In this document: piece by piece, positions 53,459 through 61,782 of the stretch
How the letters are laid out: every line of letters starts with the position of its first letter
Numbering within the stretch: the first letter of the stretch is position 1
Assembly: GCA_029782215.1 (NCBI GenBank)
Contig: JAKOVD010000045.1
Coordinates: forward strand, 37,802-101,801
DNA length: 64,000 nt
Direction of reading: 5' to 3'
Source: Chloroflexota bacterium
Lineage (GTDB): Bacteria > Chloroflexota > Anaerolineae > J102
Program-made: the position numbers and the translations under genes
The notes under the pieces: generated by a model
What the model was told of the DNA's origin: nothing
Database searches by the model: none
The model's input: only the letters and a program-made list of their open reading frames with translations

Positions 53459-54649
53459 ATGACCGCCACCCTGTTGGTCAACGGCTGGTTCTGGGGCGAA
53501 GCGCACACGGGCTCCGGCCAATACCTCCACGGGCTGCTCGGCCACCTGGCCGCCGCCCTGCCGGGGTGGCAGGTGACGGTGCTGGTTCAGCAGGCAGCAG
53601 ATAGTAGGCAGCAAGTAGCCGGAAGCGCAGGCGCAGTGGCCGAGCCGCTACCTGCCACCTGCCACCTGCCACCTACTACCTTTCAACCTGCAACCACGCC
53701 ATCATGGGCGCGGGGGTCGCGGCTGATCAAGCTGGCCTGGGAACAGGTGACGTTCCCAGCCTGGTGTAGGCGGCTGGGGGCGGACGCGGCCTTTGTGCCG
53801 TACTGGGGTTCGCCCATCTGGCCCCCCTGCCCGACGCTGGTCACCATCCACGATCTCATCCCGCTGCTGCTGGCCGGCTATGCCACCAAGCCCACGGCCC
53901 GCGCCTACACCCGGCTGGTGGCGGCCAGCGCCCGCCGGGCCGCGGCGGTGCTAACCGTCAGCCAGGCGGCGCGCGCCGATATCCTGGCGCACCTGGGCCT
54001 GCCGCCGGAGCGCGTGGTGGTGACCTATGAGGGCCTGGGCGCGCCGCACGCGCCCGTTACCGACCCGCAGGAACGGGAGCGGGTGCGCCGCGCCTACGAC
54101 CTGCCGCCCGCCTACCTGTTCTATCTCGGCGGCTTCGACCCGCGCAAGAACGTGCCCCTGCTCCTGGCCGCCTACGGGCGCGCCCTGTCGCAGCGCCCCG
54201 ACCTGCCGCCGCTCCTGATTGCGGGCAGGCTGCCCGAGCCGGGGGCCGCCTGGTTCACGGACCCGCAGCCGCACATCGCCCGCCTGGGGCTGGACGGCAC
54301 CGTGCGCCTGCTCGGCTTTGTGCCCGACGCCGACAAGCCCGCGCTCTACACCGGCGCGAGCCTCTTTGTCTTCCCCTCGGCCTATGAGGGCTTTGGCCTG
54401 CCGCCCCTGGAGGCGATGGCCTGCGGGACACCGGCCCTGGTCAGCGCCAGAAGCTCGCTGCCGGAAGTGGTGGGCGATACGCTGGCGCCGGTGGCCGCCA
54501 ACGACGAAGCGGCGCTGGCGGCGGGCATGCTGGCGGCGCTGGACCACCCCCCAGCCCGCGAGCGCCTGCTGGCGCAGGCCGCCCGTTTCCGCTGGGAGGA
54601 CACGGCGGCGCTGACTGCCCAGGCCGTCTTGGCGGCCAGACGCAGCTAA
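53459..54649 (+). CDS. GT4-family glycosyltransferase with translated heptamer insertion
   Basis: A 396-residue GT-B glycosyltransferase: ATLLVNGWFWGEAHTGSGQY, PTLVTIHDLIPLLLAG, YLFYLGGFDPRKNVPLL, and EX7E in AYEGFGLPPLEAMACG. It is a close architectural match to the GT4 at 23065. Residues about 44-80 (QQAADSRQQVAGSAG, then LPATCHLPPTTFQPATT) are encoded by heptamer repeats at 53588-53698 inside the N-terminal domain, between the strand WQVTVLV and the next helix; this loop is short in relatives. The protein stays in frame after it. AAGGA precedes the ATG by about ten bases. Confidence 0.88.
   Translation: MTATLLVNGWFWGEAHTGSGQYLHGLLGHLAAALPGWQVTVLVQQAADSRQQVAGSAGAVAEPLPATCHLPPTTFQPATTPSWARGSRLIKLAWEQVTFPAWCRRLGADAAFVPYWGSPIWPPCPTLVTIHDLIPLLLAGYATKPTARAYTRLVAASARRAAAVLTVSQAARADILAHLGLPPERVVVTYEGLGAPHAPVTDPQERERVRRAYDLPPAYLFYLGGFDPRKNVPLLLAAYGRALSQRPDLPPLLIAGRLPEPGAAWFTDPQPHIARLGLDGTVRLLGFVPDADKPALYTGASLFVFPSAYEGFGLPPLEAMACGTPALVSARSSLPEVVGDTLAPVAANDEAALAAGMLAALDHPPARERLLAQAARFRWEDTAALTAQAVLAARRS
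53588..53698. repeat. Heptamer block inside a glycosyltransferase gene
   Basis: Two halves in opposite orientation: CAGATAG/TAGGCAG/CAAGTAG-type units, then CTACCTG/CCACCTG/CCACCTG/CCACCTA/CTACCTT and a TTCAACCTGCAACC end. The halves can pair as a long imperfect hairpin around a GAAGCGCAGGCGCAGTGGCC loop. Entirely within coding sequence. Confidence 0.85.
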
Positions 54650-54994
54650 GGTCCGGCACCACGGCAGGGTGAAGGCGGGTTGGGGGCCAGCAATTCGCTA
54701 TGCCGCTGCGAACGAAGTGAAGCAGTCTCCAACGTGCCGGTTGGGGATTGCTTCGGCCCTGCCGGTCCTCGCAATGACATAGGAGGACATGTCACTGCGA
54801 ACGAAGTAAAGCTGTCTCCTACTTGCCCGTTGGGGATTGCCTCGGCCCTGCCGGGCCTCGCAATGACATAGGAGAACATGTCACTGCGAACGAAGTGAAG
54901 CAGTCTCCAACGTGCCAGTTGGGGCTTGCTTCAGGGCTATCGCCCTTCGCAATGACATAGGGAGGGGGCGGGGAGAGCGGGGCGACGACTCAGC
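54650..54994. other. Intergenic region filled by a triple palindromic repeat
   Basis: 345 bases between convergent genes. No gene is supported. Three copies of an 89-base element (separate entry) occupy most of it; the 50 bases on the left and 30 on the right are unremarkable GC-rich sequence. Confidence 0.7.
54702..54960. repeat. Three tandem copies of an approximately 89-base palindromic element
   Basis: Copies begin near 54702, 54791 and 54880. Each reads (GT)CACTGCGAACGAAG, then a GAAGCAGTCTCC part, a variable middle, GGGATTGC(T/C)TCGG and CTCGCAATGACATAG. Ends are inverted (TCACTGCGA and TCGCAATGA), and inner GAAGCAGTC and GGATTGCTTC also pair, so each copy can fold into one hairpin. 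This TCATTGCGA-type repeat is seen in many unrelated bacteria. Confidence 0.88.
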
Positions 54995-56170
54995 TCAGGA
55001 TTCCAAAGCCTGGGCGAAATCGGCCAGGATGTCCTCGGCGTCCTCGATGCCCACGGAGACGCGGATCAGGCCGTCGCCCACACCGATGGCAGCGCGTTGG
55101 GCAGGTGTGAGGCCGCGGTGGGAGGCGCGGGCGGGATGGGCGGCCAGCGTGGCCACGTCGCCCAGGGTGGGCGCCCGCAGGACCAGCTTCAGGCGGTCCA
55201 TGACCTGCCAGGTGCGCGGCTGCGTCGCCTCGGCCAGGTCAAAGGCCAGCATGCCGCCGAAGCCGCGGCCGCCGAAGAGCCGGGCGGCCAGGTCATGGCC
55301 AGGGTCGGCGGGCAGGCCGGGATAGTAGACCCGCGCCACGGCCGGGTGCGCGTCCAGGAACGCCGCCAGGTCCTGAGCGTTGGCGCTGTGTTGGCGCATC
55401 CGCAGCCCCAACGTCCGCAGCCCCCGCAGCGCCAGCCAGGCCGCCTGCGGGTCAAGCGTGGCGCCGAAGGCGGCCCGGTGCCTGGCCAGGCGCAGCCGTT
55501 CCTCCGGGTCGCGCACCGTGATCGAGCCGCCGAGCACGTCGCCGTGACCGTTGATGTACTTGGTCAGGGATTCCACCGTGTAGTCGGCGCCCAACTCGGC
55601 GGGCCGGCAAAGGTAGGGCGAGGCGAAGGTGTTGTCCACCAGCACCATGCAGCCCACCTGCTGCGCCTGGGCGATCAGCCAACCCAGGTCACTCACCTTG
55701 ACCAGGGGGTTGGAGAGGGTCTCCACGACCAGGAGCTGGGGCCGCCATGACTGCAGGGCGCCAGCCACCGTCTCATGGTCCTGGCTGGAGACGAAGCGCA
55801 CCTCAGCGCCCGAATCCGGCAGCCAGGTCTGGAGCAGCGCATAGGTGCGGCCGTAGAGGTCGGGCGCCGCCAGCACCCGCTTGCCGCTGCCGGCGACGGC
55901 CAGCACGCTGGCCAGCGCCGCCATGCCGGTGGCATAGACGAGGGAGTGGCTGCCGCCCTCCAGGGCGGTCAGCGCCTCCTCCAGCAGGACGGCGTTGGGC
56001 ATGCCGTCACGGCCGTAGAAGTAGCCGGGCGCGGCGCCGTCGAAGACGGCGTCCAGCTCGGCCATGCTGTCGAAGGCCCAGGAGGTGGAGCGATCGACCA
56101 GGGGGGTGGCGGTGACGCCGGCGCCCTGGCGGGTCTGGCCGGTGTGGGTGGCAAGGGTTTGGAAGTGCAT
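54995..56170 (-). CDS. PLP-dependent trans-sulfuration enzyme (cystathionine gamma-synthase/lyase-like)
   Basis: A 391-residue Cys/Met-metabolism enzyme of fold type I. THTGQTRQGAGVTATPL and YFYGRDGMPN near the start, SHSLVYATGMAA for phosphate binding, the DNTFASPYLCRP Asp region and the Schiff-base Lys in SLTKYINGHGDVLGG are all present. The Arg near the C-terminus is in DGLIRVSVGIEDAEDI. It could be cystathionine gamma-synthase, gamma-lyase or methionine gamma-lyase; the sequence does not separate them safely. It lies downstream of tRNA-Lys and its terminator, so it probably has its own promoter. Confidence 0.9.
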   Translation of the reverse strand: MHFQTLATHTGQTRQGAGVTATPLVDRSTSWAFDSMAELDAVFDGAAPGYFYGRDGMPNAVLLEEALTALEGGSHSLVYATGMAALASVLAVAGSGKRVLAAPDLYGRTYALLQTWLPDSGAEVRFVSSQDHETVAGALQSWRPQLLVVETLSNPLVKVSDLGWLIAQAQQVGCMVLVDNTFASPYLCRPAELGADYTVESLTKYINGHGDVLGGSITVRDPEERLRLARHRAAFGATLDPQAAWLALRGLRTLGLRMRQHSANAQDLAAFLDAHPAVARVYYPGLPADPGHDLAARLFGGRGFGGMLAFDLAEATQPRTWQVMDRLKLVLRAPTLGDVATLAAHPARASHRGLTPAQRAAIGVGDGLIRVSVGIEDAEDILADFAQALES

Positions 56171-56205
56171 GGGTGGGCGATAGCGGGATTGAAGGAAGGG
56201 GCATG

Positions 56206-56247
56206 AAAAAGCCCCTCAGGGTGGCGAGCTGCCGTGGCCTGAGGGGC
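56206..56247 (-). terminator. Rho-independent terminator of tRNA-Lys
   Basis: On the minus strand GCCCCTCAGG and CCTGAGGGGC make a 10-base stem around a GC-rich loop, followed by TTTTT. It starts eight bases after the tRNA end. Confidence 0.85.
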
Positions 56248-56255
56248 GCAGACAA

Positions 56256-56328
56256 TGAGCCGAGCAGGGATCGAACCTGCGACCCAGGGATTAAAAGTCC
56301 CTTGCTCTGCCAACTGAGCTATCGGCCC
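56256..56328 (-). tRNA. tRNA-Lys (anticodon UUU)
   Basis: A 73-base tRNA. Acceptor stem GGGCCGA pairs with TCGGCTC (one G-U), D-arm AGCTCAGTTGGCAGAGC, anticodon loop CTTTTAA on an AGGGA/TCCCT stem, T-arm GCAGGTTCGATCCCTGC, discriminator A. The 3' CCA is not encoded and must be added by the nucleotidyltransferase. Confidence 0.98.
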
Positions 56329-56338
56329 AACGGCATGG

Positions 56339-56368
56339 ATTATAGCCGCCGGGCGTGAGGCGTGTCAA
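56339..56368 (-). promoter_or_regulatory. Consensus promoter of tRNA-Lys
   Basis: On the minus strand TTGACA (56363-56368), an 18-base spacer and TATAAT (56339-56344): both hexamers are perfect sigma-70 consensus. Start is expected near 56332, four bases before the mature 5' end. Confidence 0.85.
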
Positions 56369-56423
56369 TGCGCGGCAGAATGCGAGGGGCGGTTGGGGGA
56401 GCGACCAAAGTCCCTGCTACGGG

Positions 56424-57428
56424 TTACAGGCCTGCGATCGGCGGGAGATCGGACAGGGCGTCCAGCAGGTATTCGGTGCGCATGAAGCGGCGCGTGCCGG
56501 TGGCGCCGCGCAGCACCAGCGAATGCGCCTCGGCCAGGTTGCCGTGGTACTCGACGCCGTCCAGCAAAGGCCCGCCGGTGACGCCGGTGGCGGCGAAGTA
56601 GACATCCTCGCTCTGCACCAGCTCCCGGCAGCTCAGGATGCGCCGGGTGTCGAGACCCGCCGCCAGCACGGCCGCCTGTTCCTCCGGGCTCTGCGGCGCC
56701 AGCCGGGCCAGCATGGCCCCGCGCAGGGCGCGCACGGCGCAGGCCGCCGTCACCCCTTCCGACACGCCGCCCACCCCCATCAGTACGTCGATGTTGCTGC
56801 CCGGCAGCGCCGCCTGGATGGCGCCGGCGATGTCGCCGTCGGCGCGCAGCGCCACCCGCGCCCCTGCCATACGGATCTCCTCGATCAGGTCGGCGTGCCG
56901 GGGCCGGTCCAGGACGAAGACCACCAGGTCACGGATCTGTTTCTTCTTCAGGCGGGCGATCAGGGCCAGCGTCCAGGCGGCGGGCGCCTCCAGGCACTCT
57001 GGCACCAGGGCGTCGGCGACGTCGCGATCGACCACCAGCTTCTCCATATAGGCCGCCGGCGCCACCGACCACATCGACCCGCGCGGCGCCACCCCCACCA
57101 CCGACAGCGCCCCCGACCGCCCCTGCACCAGGAGGTTCGTCCCGTCAATCGGGTCCACGACCACGTCCATGGCGGGTCCGCTGCCGTTGCCCACGTGCTG
57201 CCCGCTGTCCAGCGGCGAGTGCACGCCGCTCTTGGACTCTTCACCGATCACGATCGTGCCGTCCAGATCCAGGGTGTTCAGGGCCGTCACCATCATCTCC
57301 GTGGCGGCGGCGTCCGCCTCAAGGCGGCTGCCGCGCCCCATCCACCGCCCCACGGCGAGCGCCACCATCTCGGTTACGCGCACCAGGTCCAGGCCCAGGT
57401 TGCGCGTCAGGCCCTTGGGATCGCTCAT
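56424..57428 (-). CDS. glpX: Class II fructose-1,6-bisphosphatase
   Basis: Removes the 1-phosphate of fructose-1,6-bisphosphate in gluconeogenesis; 334 residues, normal for GlpX. Family blocks: RNLGLDLVRVTEMVALAVGRWMG at the start (quoted in part), ADAAATEMMVTALN, IVIGEESKSG, DVVVDPIDGTNL (the metal-binding D-P-I-D-G-T) and LMGVGGVSEGVTAACAVRAL (shortened here). AGGAGG lies five bases before the ATG at 57428; a GTG one codon earlier is unlikely. It follows the SulP gene by 27 bases on the same strand. Confidence 0.95.
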   Translation of the reverse strand: MSDPKGLTRNLGLDLVRVTEMVALAVGRWMGRGSRLEADAAATEMMVTALNTLDLDGTIVIGEESKSGVHSPLDSGQHVGNGSGPAMDVVVDPIDGTNLLVQGRSGALSVVGVAPRGSMWSVAPAAYMEKLVVDRDVADALVPECLEAPAAWTLALIARLKKKQIRDLVVFVLDRPRHADLIEEIRMAGARVALRADGDIAGAIQAALPGSNIDVLMGVGGVSEGVTAACAVRALRGAMLARLAPQSPEEQAAVLAAGLDTRRILSCRELVQSEDVYFAATGVTGGPLLDGVEYHGNLAEAHSLVLRGATGTRRFMRTEYLLDALSDLPPIAGL

Positions 57429-57455
57429 CACAGCCTCCTCGTTCGTGTCATCACG

Positions 57456-59609
57456 CTAGCTGAACTCCTCGACCGCCTCCAGCAGCGCCGCCGACTCCCA
57501 GGCCAGCATCCCGCCCTCGAGCACGCGCACGCCGCCATACCCCGCCTGCTGCAGGGCGTAGGCGGCGCGGCGGCTCCGGCGCCCGCTCCGGCAGACGGTG
57601 ACAAGGTCGCGGTCGCGGGGCAGATCCGGCGTCTCTTCCAGCAGGCGGCGCAGGGTGAAATTCTGCGCCTGCGGGATATGCCCGCGGCGGAACTCGCGCG
57701 GCTCGCGCACGTCGATGACCAGGGGCGGCGAGGCGCCGCGCAGCTCGGCATAGAGGTTCCTGGGGCTGACGCCCGCAAAGCCCTCCAGGACCTGGGCCGG
57801 CACCTGGGGCACGTCGTGGACGTGCGCCGGTTTCGGCAGGTTCTGGCATTCCTTGAAAACCCGCACCGGGCACTCATAGATGCACACGGCCGGGTCAAGA
57901 GCGTGGTAGAAGGCGTGGGGAATCGCCTCGCCCTCCCGCAGGAAATGGTCCTGCCCCAGAACGCCCTCGAAGCCGCTGGACTGCATCACCTCATGGACAA
58001 GGGGACGCAGCTTGACCAGGAAGACATCGCCGCCGCGCTCACGATACTTCTTCAGCACCGACTCGATCATATAGATGCCCGTGATGTCGATTTGCTGCAC
58101 GGAATGCATGCGCAAGAGCAAAAAACGCTGATCAGGGTGCTGAGCCATGATGCGCAGAATCGCTTCCTCGACATGCTGGGCGGCGCCAAAGTAGAGATCG
58201 CCCAGGATCTCGATCACCGCCAGTTGCGGACAGACCGGCCTCTTGCCGGCGGGCACAAAGTGCTCGAAGTTCTCGTCGGGGAGCACGTTCACCACCCGCG
58301 GCGTGCTCGTCTGCAGCAAATAGAAGGCGACAGAAACGACCATGCCGGCGAGCACGGCAAACTGGAGCGGCAGCAGAAGAGTGCTGACCAGGGTCAGCGT
58401 CATGATGCCCGCCTCGACGCGATTGGAGTGCCAGATGCGTGCGATCCGCCGCGGGTTGATCATGCCCAAGGCCGACACCATGATCAGGCCCGCCAGGCTT
58501 GCCCGCGGCACGTAGGCAATCGCCGGGGCCAGGAAGGTGGAGAAGACCAGGACGAGCAGGGCGCCGCCGGCGCTGGCCAGCGGCGTGCGGGCGCCGGATT
58601 GGCGGTTGGCCATCGAGCGGTTGATGGAGCCCGACGGCACAAAGCCGGAGAAGAGGCCGGAGAAGAGCGCCGCCAGGCCCTGGCCGACAAACTCCTGGTT
58701 GCTGTCCAGTCGTTGGCCGGTTTGGGTGGCAATGGCGCGGCTGACCGAAGTCACCTCCACCAGCCCGATGATGGAGACCACCAGGGCCCCGATGGAAAGA
58801 TCGCCGATCAGGCGCAGATTGAGCAGCGGAAGGTGCGCCAGCGGCGGCAGCCCACCCTGCACCTGCCCGATCACCTTGATGCCGTAGGCGGTCAGGTTGA
58901 AGACGTAGACCACGGCGCCGCTCAGGAGGATGGCGATCAAGGCTCCCGGCCAGCGCGGCCGGAATCTCTGTATCAGCAAAGTCACGGCAATTGTCGCCAG
59001 GCCGAGCGCCAGGCTGGGCAGATGCGCCTGGGGCAACTGCTGGCCAATCCCCAGGGCGATCTCAAGCAGATGGGCCGACTCGCTGACCTCCACCCGCAGC
59101 AGGCCCCGCATTTGGGCGGCGATGATGAGAACGCCGCCGCCCGCCGCAAAACCGACGATGACCGACTCCGAGACGAAGTTGACCAGAATGCCCAGCTTCA
59201 GCAGCCCCATGCCCAGGCGCAGCACGCCCACCAGGACTGCCAGGACGCCGGCCGCCGCCAGGTACCCCGGAGAGCCCGCTGCCGCCAGGGGCAAAACGGT
59301 CGAAAGCACCAGCAGAGCCGACGTGTTGGTCGGGCCTGTCTGCAGTTGGTTCGAGCAGCCCCACAAAGCGCCAAAAAGCCCCGCCATGATGGCCGTGTAG
59401 AGACCCATCTGCGGTGGCAGGCCCGCCATGGCCGCAAACACCAGCGACTGCGGCAGCAGCATCACCGACACGCTCACCGCCGCCACCAGGTCGTAGCGCA
59501 GGTCCTCGCGGCGGTACTCCCGCAGCAGCCGGACAGGGCGGGTCAGGTATCCGGCTCGCCCGGCCAGATTGGCAACAAAGGGAGGGGCAGCGACCGCCTG
59601 TTGGCTCAT
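57456..59609 (-). CDS. SulP-family anion transporter with STAS and rhodanese domains
   Basis: A 717-residue inner-membrane protein. Residues about 40-430 are a SulP transporter (LVAAVSVSVMLLPQSLVFAAM, GLPPQMGLYTAIMAGLFG, TGPTNTSALLVL). Residues about 455-570 are a STAS domain (RFLLLRMHSVQQIDITGIY). A Cys-containing linker (CIYECPVRVFKEC, near 600) follows. Residues about 625-710 are a rhodanese domain (VIDVREPREFRRGHIPQA with active-site Cys in TVCRSGRRS). Import of sulfate, thiosulfate or bicarbonate, coupled to sulfur transfer by the rhodanese, is a reasonable inference. It lies 31 bases after the acyl-CoA synthetase gene. Confidence 0.92.
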   Translation of the reverse strand: MSQQAVAAPPFVANLAGRAGYLTRPVRLLREYRREDLRYDLVAAVSVSVMLLPQSLVFAAMAGLPPQMGLYTAIMAGLFGALWGCSNQLQTGPTNTSALLVLSTVLPLAAAGSPGYLAAAGVLAVLVGVLRLGMGLLKLGILVNFVSESVIVGFAAGGGVLIIAAQMRGLLRVEVSESAHLLEIALGIGQQLPQAHLPSLALGLATIAVTLLIQRFRPRWPGALIAILLSGAVVYVFNLTAYGIKVIGQVQGGLPPLAHLPLLNLRLIGDLSIGALVVSIIGLVEVTSVSRAIATQTGQRLDSNQEFVGQGLAALFSGLFSGFVPSGSINRSMANRQSGARTPLASAGGALLVLVFSTFLAPAIAYVPRASLAGLIMVSALGMINPRRIARIWHSNRVEAGIMTLTLVSTLLLPLQFAVLAGMVVSVAFYLLQTSTPRVVNVLPDENFEHFVPAGKRPVCPQLAVIEILGDLYFGAAQHVEEAILRIMAQHPDQRFLLLRMHSVQQIDITGIYMIESVLKKYRERGGDVFLVKLRPLVHEVMQSSGFEGVLGQDHFLREGEAIPHAFYHALDPAVCIYECPVRVFKECQNLPKPAHVHDVPQVPAQVLEGFAGVSPRNLYAELRGASPPLVIDVREPREFRRGHIPQAQNFTLRRLLEETPDLPRDRDLVTVCRSGRRSRRAAYALQQAGYGGVRVLEGGMLAWESAALLEAVEEFS

Positions 59610-59640
59610 CGACTACGCGAAAGACCGCTACCTGGTCGTC

Positions 59641-61767
59641 TCAAGCGGGTGGGCGCAGGATCGCCCGGGCATCGACAATGGTGACACCGTTCCCGGCCGG
59701 ATGGACCAGGACCGGGTTGCACTCCAATTCGGCCAGCTCGGGCAGCTCCACGGCCAGGATCGACAGCCGGCTCACCAGGGCCGCCAGCGCCGCCAGGTCG
59801 GCGGGAGGGCGGCCGCGCGCGCCGCGGAGGAGCCGCCCGATCCGCGTCTCCTCCACCAGCGCCTGCGCCCACTCAGGCGTGAGGGGCGCCAACGCCAGGG
59901 CCACGTCGGCGATCAGCTCGACATAGACGCCGCCGCTGCCTACCGCCACGGTCGGGCCAAAAGTCGGGTCCTGGCGCATCCCCACCAGCACCTCGATGCC
60001 GGGGGACGCCATGCGCTGCACGAGCACGCCGTCCACGGGCAGTCCGCCTCGCCCGGCCTGCACCCTGGCGACGAGTCTCGTATAGCCATCCACGACTTCA
60101 GCTTCCGACTGCAAGCCCAACAACACACCGCCTGCGTCCGACTTGTGCACCAGCTCCGGCGCCATCGCCTTCAGCGCCACGGGAAAACCCAGCTTCCCGG
60201 CCTGGGCCACCGCTTCCGCGGCGCTGGCTGCCGGCAGCGCCGGCGCTACCGGCAAGCCCCAGGCGCCGAGAAGCGGATACAGGTCGGCCTCTCCCAGGGC
60301 CCTGCGGCCAGCGGCGGCCAGACGGCGCAGCTCCGCACGCAAAGGTGTGGGCTCGCCCGCCGGCAGCGCCGGGCCGGGCGGCTCCATCTGCCGGCAGCAC
60401 TGCCACCTCCAGGCCTTGGCCATGCTGGCGGCAGCGCCCTCCGGAAACGGGTAGGGCGGCAGGCGATGGTGGTGCAGGCGTTGGCGACCGGCGGCGATGC
60501 TGATCTCGCCCATCAGACAGGTGTAGACGGGCTTGGGCTGATCAGCGGCGGCGCGGGCCAGCCCGTCGGCCACCCCCACCAGGTCGATGGCCGTGTTGGG
60601 CACCAGGATGACCAGCACGGCGTCATAGCAGGGGCTGGCAAGGAGGAGGCGCGCGGCGGCTTCGTACTCGGCGGTGGAAGCGGCGCCCAACAGATCGAAT
60701 GGGTTGGTAAGCTGCGGCGCCGGTCCCAGGGCCGCCCTCAGCGCTTGCAGGAGGGACTCCTCGGGCTGCGCCACGATCATGCCGTGGCGCGCCAGGGCAT
60801 CGGCGGCGACGACCGCGGGGCCGCCGGCATTGGAGAGCACGGCGACACGCGGCCCGCCAGGCGGCGGCTGGTAGGCAAGGCCCATGGCGATGTCGAACAG
60901 GTCTTCGATCGTCTCGGCCACCAGGACGCCGCTCTCCCGGAAGGCGGCGTTGTAGACCGCCTCCGACCCGGCCAGGTTGGCCGTGTGCGACGACACCGCC
61001 CTGACGCCTGCCTCGGTGTCACCCGCCTTGAGGGCCACGATCGGCTTGCGCCGTCCCACCTCGGCGGCCACGCGCAGGAACTCCCGGCCCTCGGGTACGC
61101 CCTCGATATACAGGGCAATGACGCTCGTGCGGGCATCGTCAGCCAGCCAGGCCATGATCTCCGACTCGGTCACATCAACGGTGTTGCCGAGGCTGGCAAA
61201 GTAGGAAAGTCCCAGACCTTGGCCCTTGGCCCAATCGGCAATGGCGCCGCCCATGCCGCCCGACTGCGACAGGAAGGCGATGTAGCCGGGATCCGGCATC
61301 TGTTCGAGGAAGGTGACGTCAAGACCGCTGTGGGGATTCATGACGCCCACGCAGTTCGGACCGATCAGCCGGATGCCGTATTCCCTCGCCGCCGCCAGGA
61401 GTTCATCCTGCCGCTGGCGCCCTTCGGGGCCGGTCTCGGCGAAGCCGCCGGAGAGAACGACCACACTGCGAATGCCCCGGCGGCCACAGGCTGCCACCGC
61501 TGCCGGCACACCTGCCGCGGCGATGATGATGACGGCCAGATCGACCGGGTCGGGAACGGCGGCGATGTCAGGGAAACAGGGCAGGTTCAGGATCGTGGCG
61601 ATGTGGGGATTGACGGGGTAGATGCTCCCGCGATAGCCGTGATGGACCAGGTTGTGCAGCACCCCATACCCCAGCTTGCCCGGCGTGGCGGAGGCTCCGA
61701 CCACCGCCACCCCTCGGGGCGCAAAGAATGGCAGGAGCTCTGGCTGGGTCGGCGATGACTGCAGCAT
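59641..61767 (-). CDS. ADP-forming acyl-CoA synthetase (fused alpha/beta subunits)
   Basis: A 708-residue cytoplasmic enzyme making ATP from acetyl-CoA or another acyl-CoA plus ADP and phosphate, or the reverse. The alpha part (1-450) has a CoA-binding GVAVVGASATPGKLG, IGPNCVGVMNP, FLSQSGGMGGAI and the phospho-His loop SSHTANLAGSE. The beta part (about 490-708) is an ATP-grasp domain (GFPVALKAMAPELVHKSDAG, ending GVTIVDARAIL). It fits acetate-CoA ligase (ADP-forming) of fermentative bacteria and archaea, but GNAT-lacking Pat-like roles are not excluded. Confidence 0.93.
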   Translation of the reverse strand: MLQSSPTQPELLPFFAPRGVAVVGASATPGKLGYGVLHNLVHHGYRGSIYPVNPHIATILNLPCFPDIAAVPDPVDLAVIIIAAAGVPAAVAACGRRGIRSVVVLSGGFAETGPEGRQRQDELLAAAREYGIRLIGPNCVGVMNPHSGLDVTFLEQMPDPGYIAFLSQSGGMGGAIADWAKGQGLGLSYFASLGNTVDVTESEIMAWLADDARTSVIALYIEGVPEGREFLRVAAEVGRRKPIVALKAGDTEAGVRAVSSHTANLAGSEAVYNAAFRESGVLVAETIEDLFDIAMGLAYQPPPGGPRVAVLSNAGGPAVVAADALARHGMIVAQPEESLLQALRAALGPAPQLTNPFDLLGAASTAEYEAAARLLLASPCYDAVLVILVPNTAIDLVGVADGLARAAADQPKPVYTCLMGEISIAAGRQRLHHHRLPPYPFPEGAAASMAKAWRWQCCRQMEPPGPALPAGEPTPLRAELRRLAAAGRRALGEADLYPLLGAWGLPVAPALPAASAAEAVAQAGKLGFPVALKAMAPELVHKSDAGGVLLGLQSEAEVVDGYTRLVARVQAGRGGLPVDGVLVQRMASPGIEVLVGMRQDPTFGPTVAVGSGGVYVELIADVALALAPLTPEWAQALVEETRIGRLLRGARGRPPADLAALAALVSRLSILAVELPELAELECNPVLVHPAGNGVTIVDARAILRPPA

Positions 61768-61782
61768 AGGGCCGTGCCTTGC

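Noticed and set aside
54702..54960. The triple repeat as CRISPR or tRNA-like genes
   Set aside because: The unit is about 89 bases with inverted ends and no spacer structure; no cloverleaf or T-loop GTTCGA motif is present.
56355..59684. A very long plus-strand open frame (about 1100 codons)
   Set aside because: It is antisense to glpX and the SulP gene, its translation is rich in Arg/Gln/His/Gly with no domain, and it arises from GC-rich codon bias on the other strand.
59569..61758. A plus-strand open frame of over 700 codons
   Set aside because: Antisense shadow of the ADP-forming acyl-CoA synthetase; no recognisable motif or ribosome binding site.
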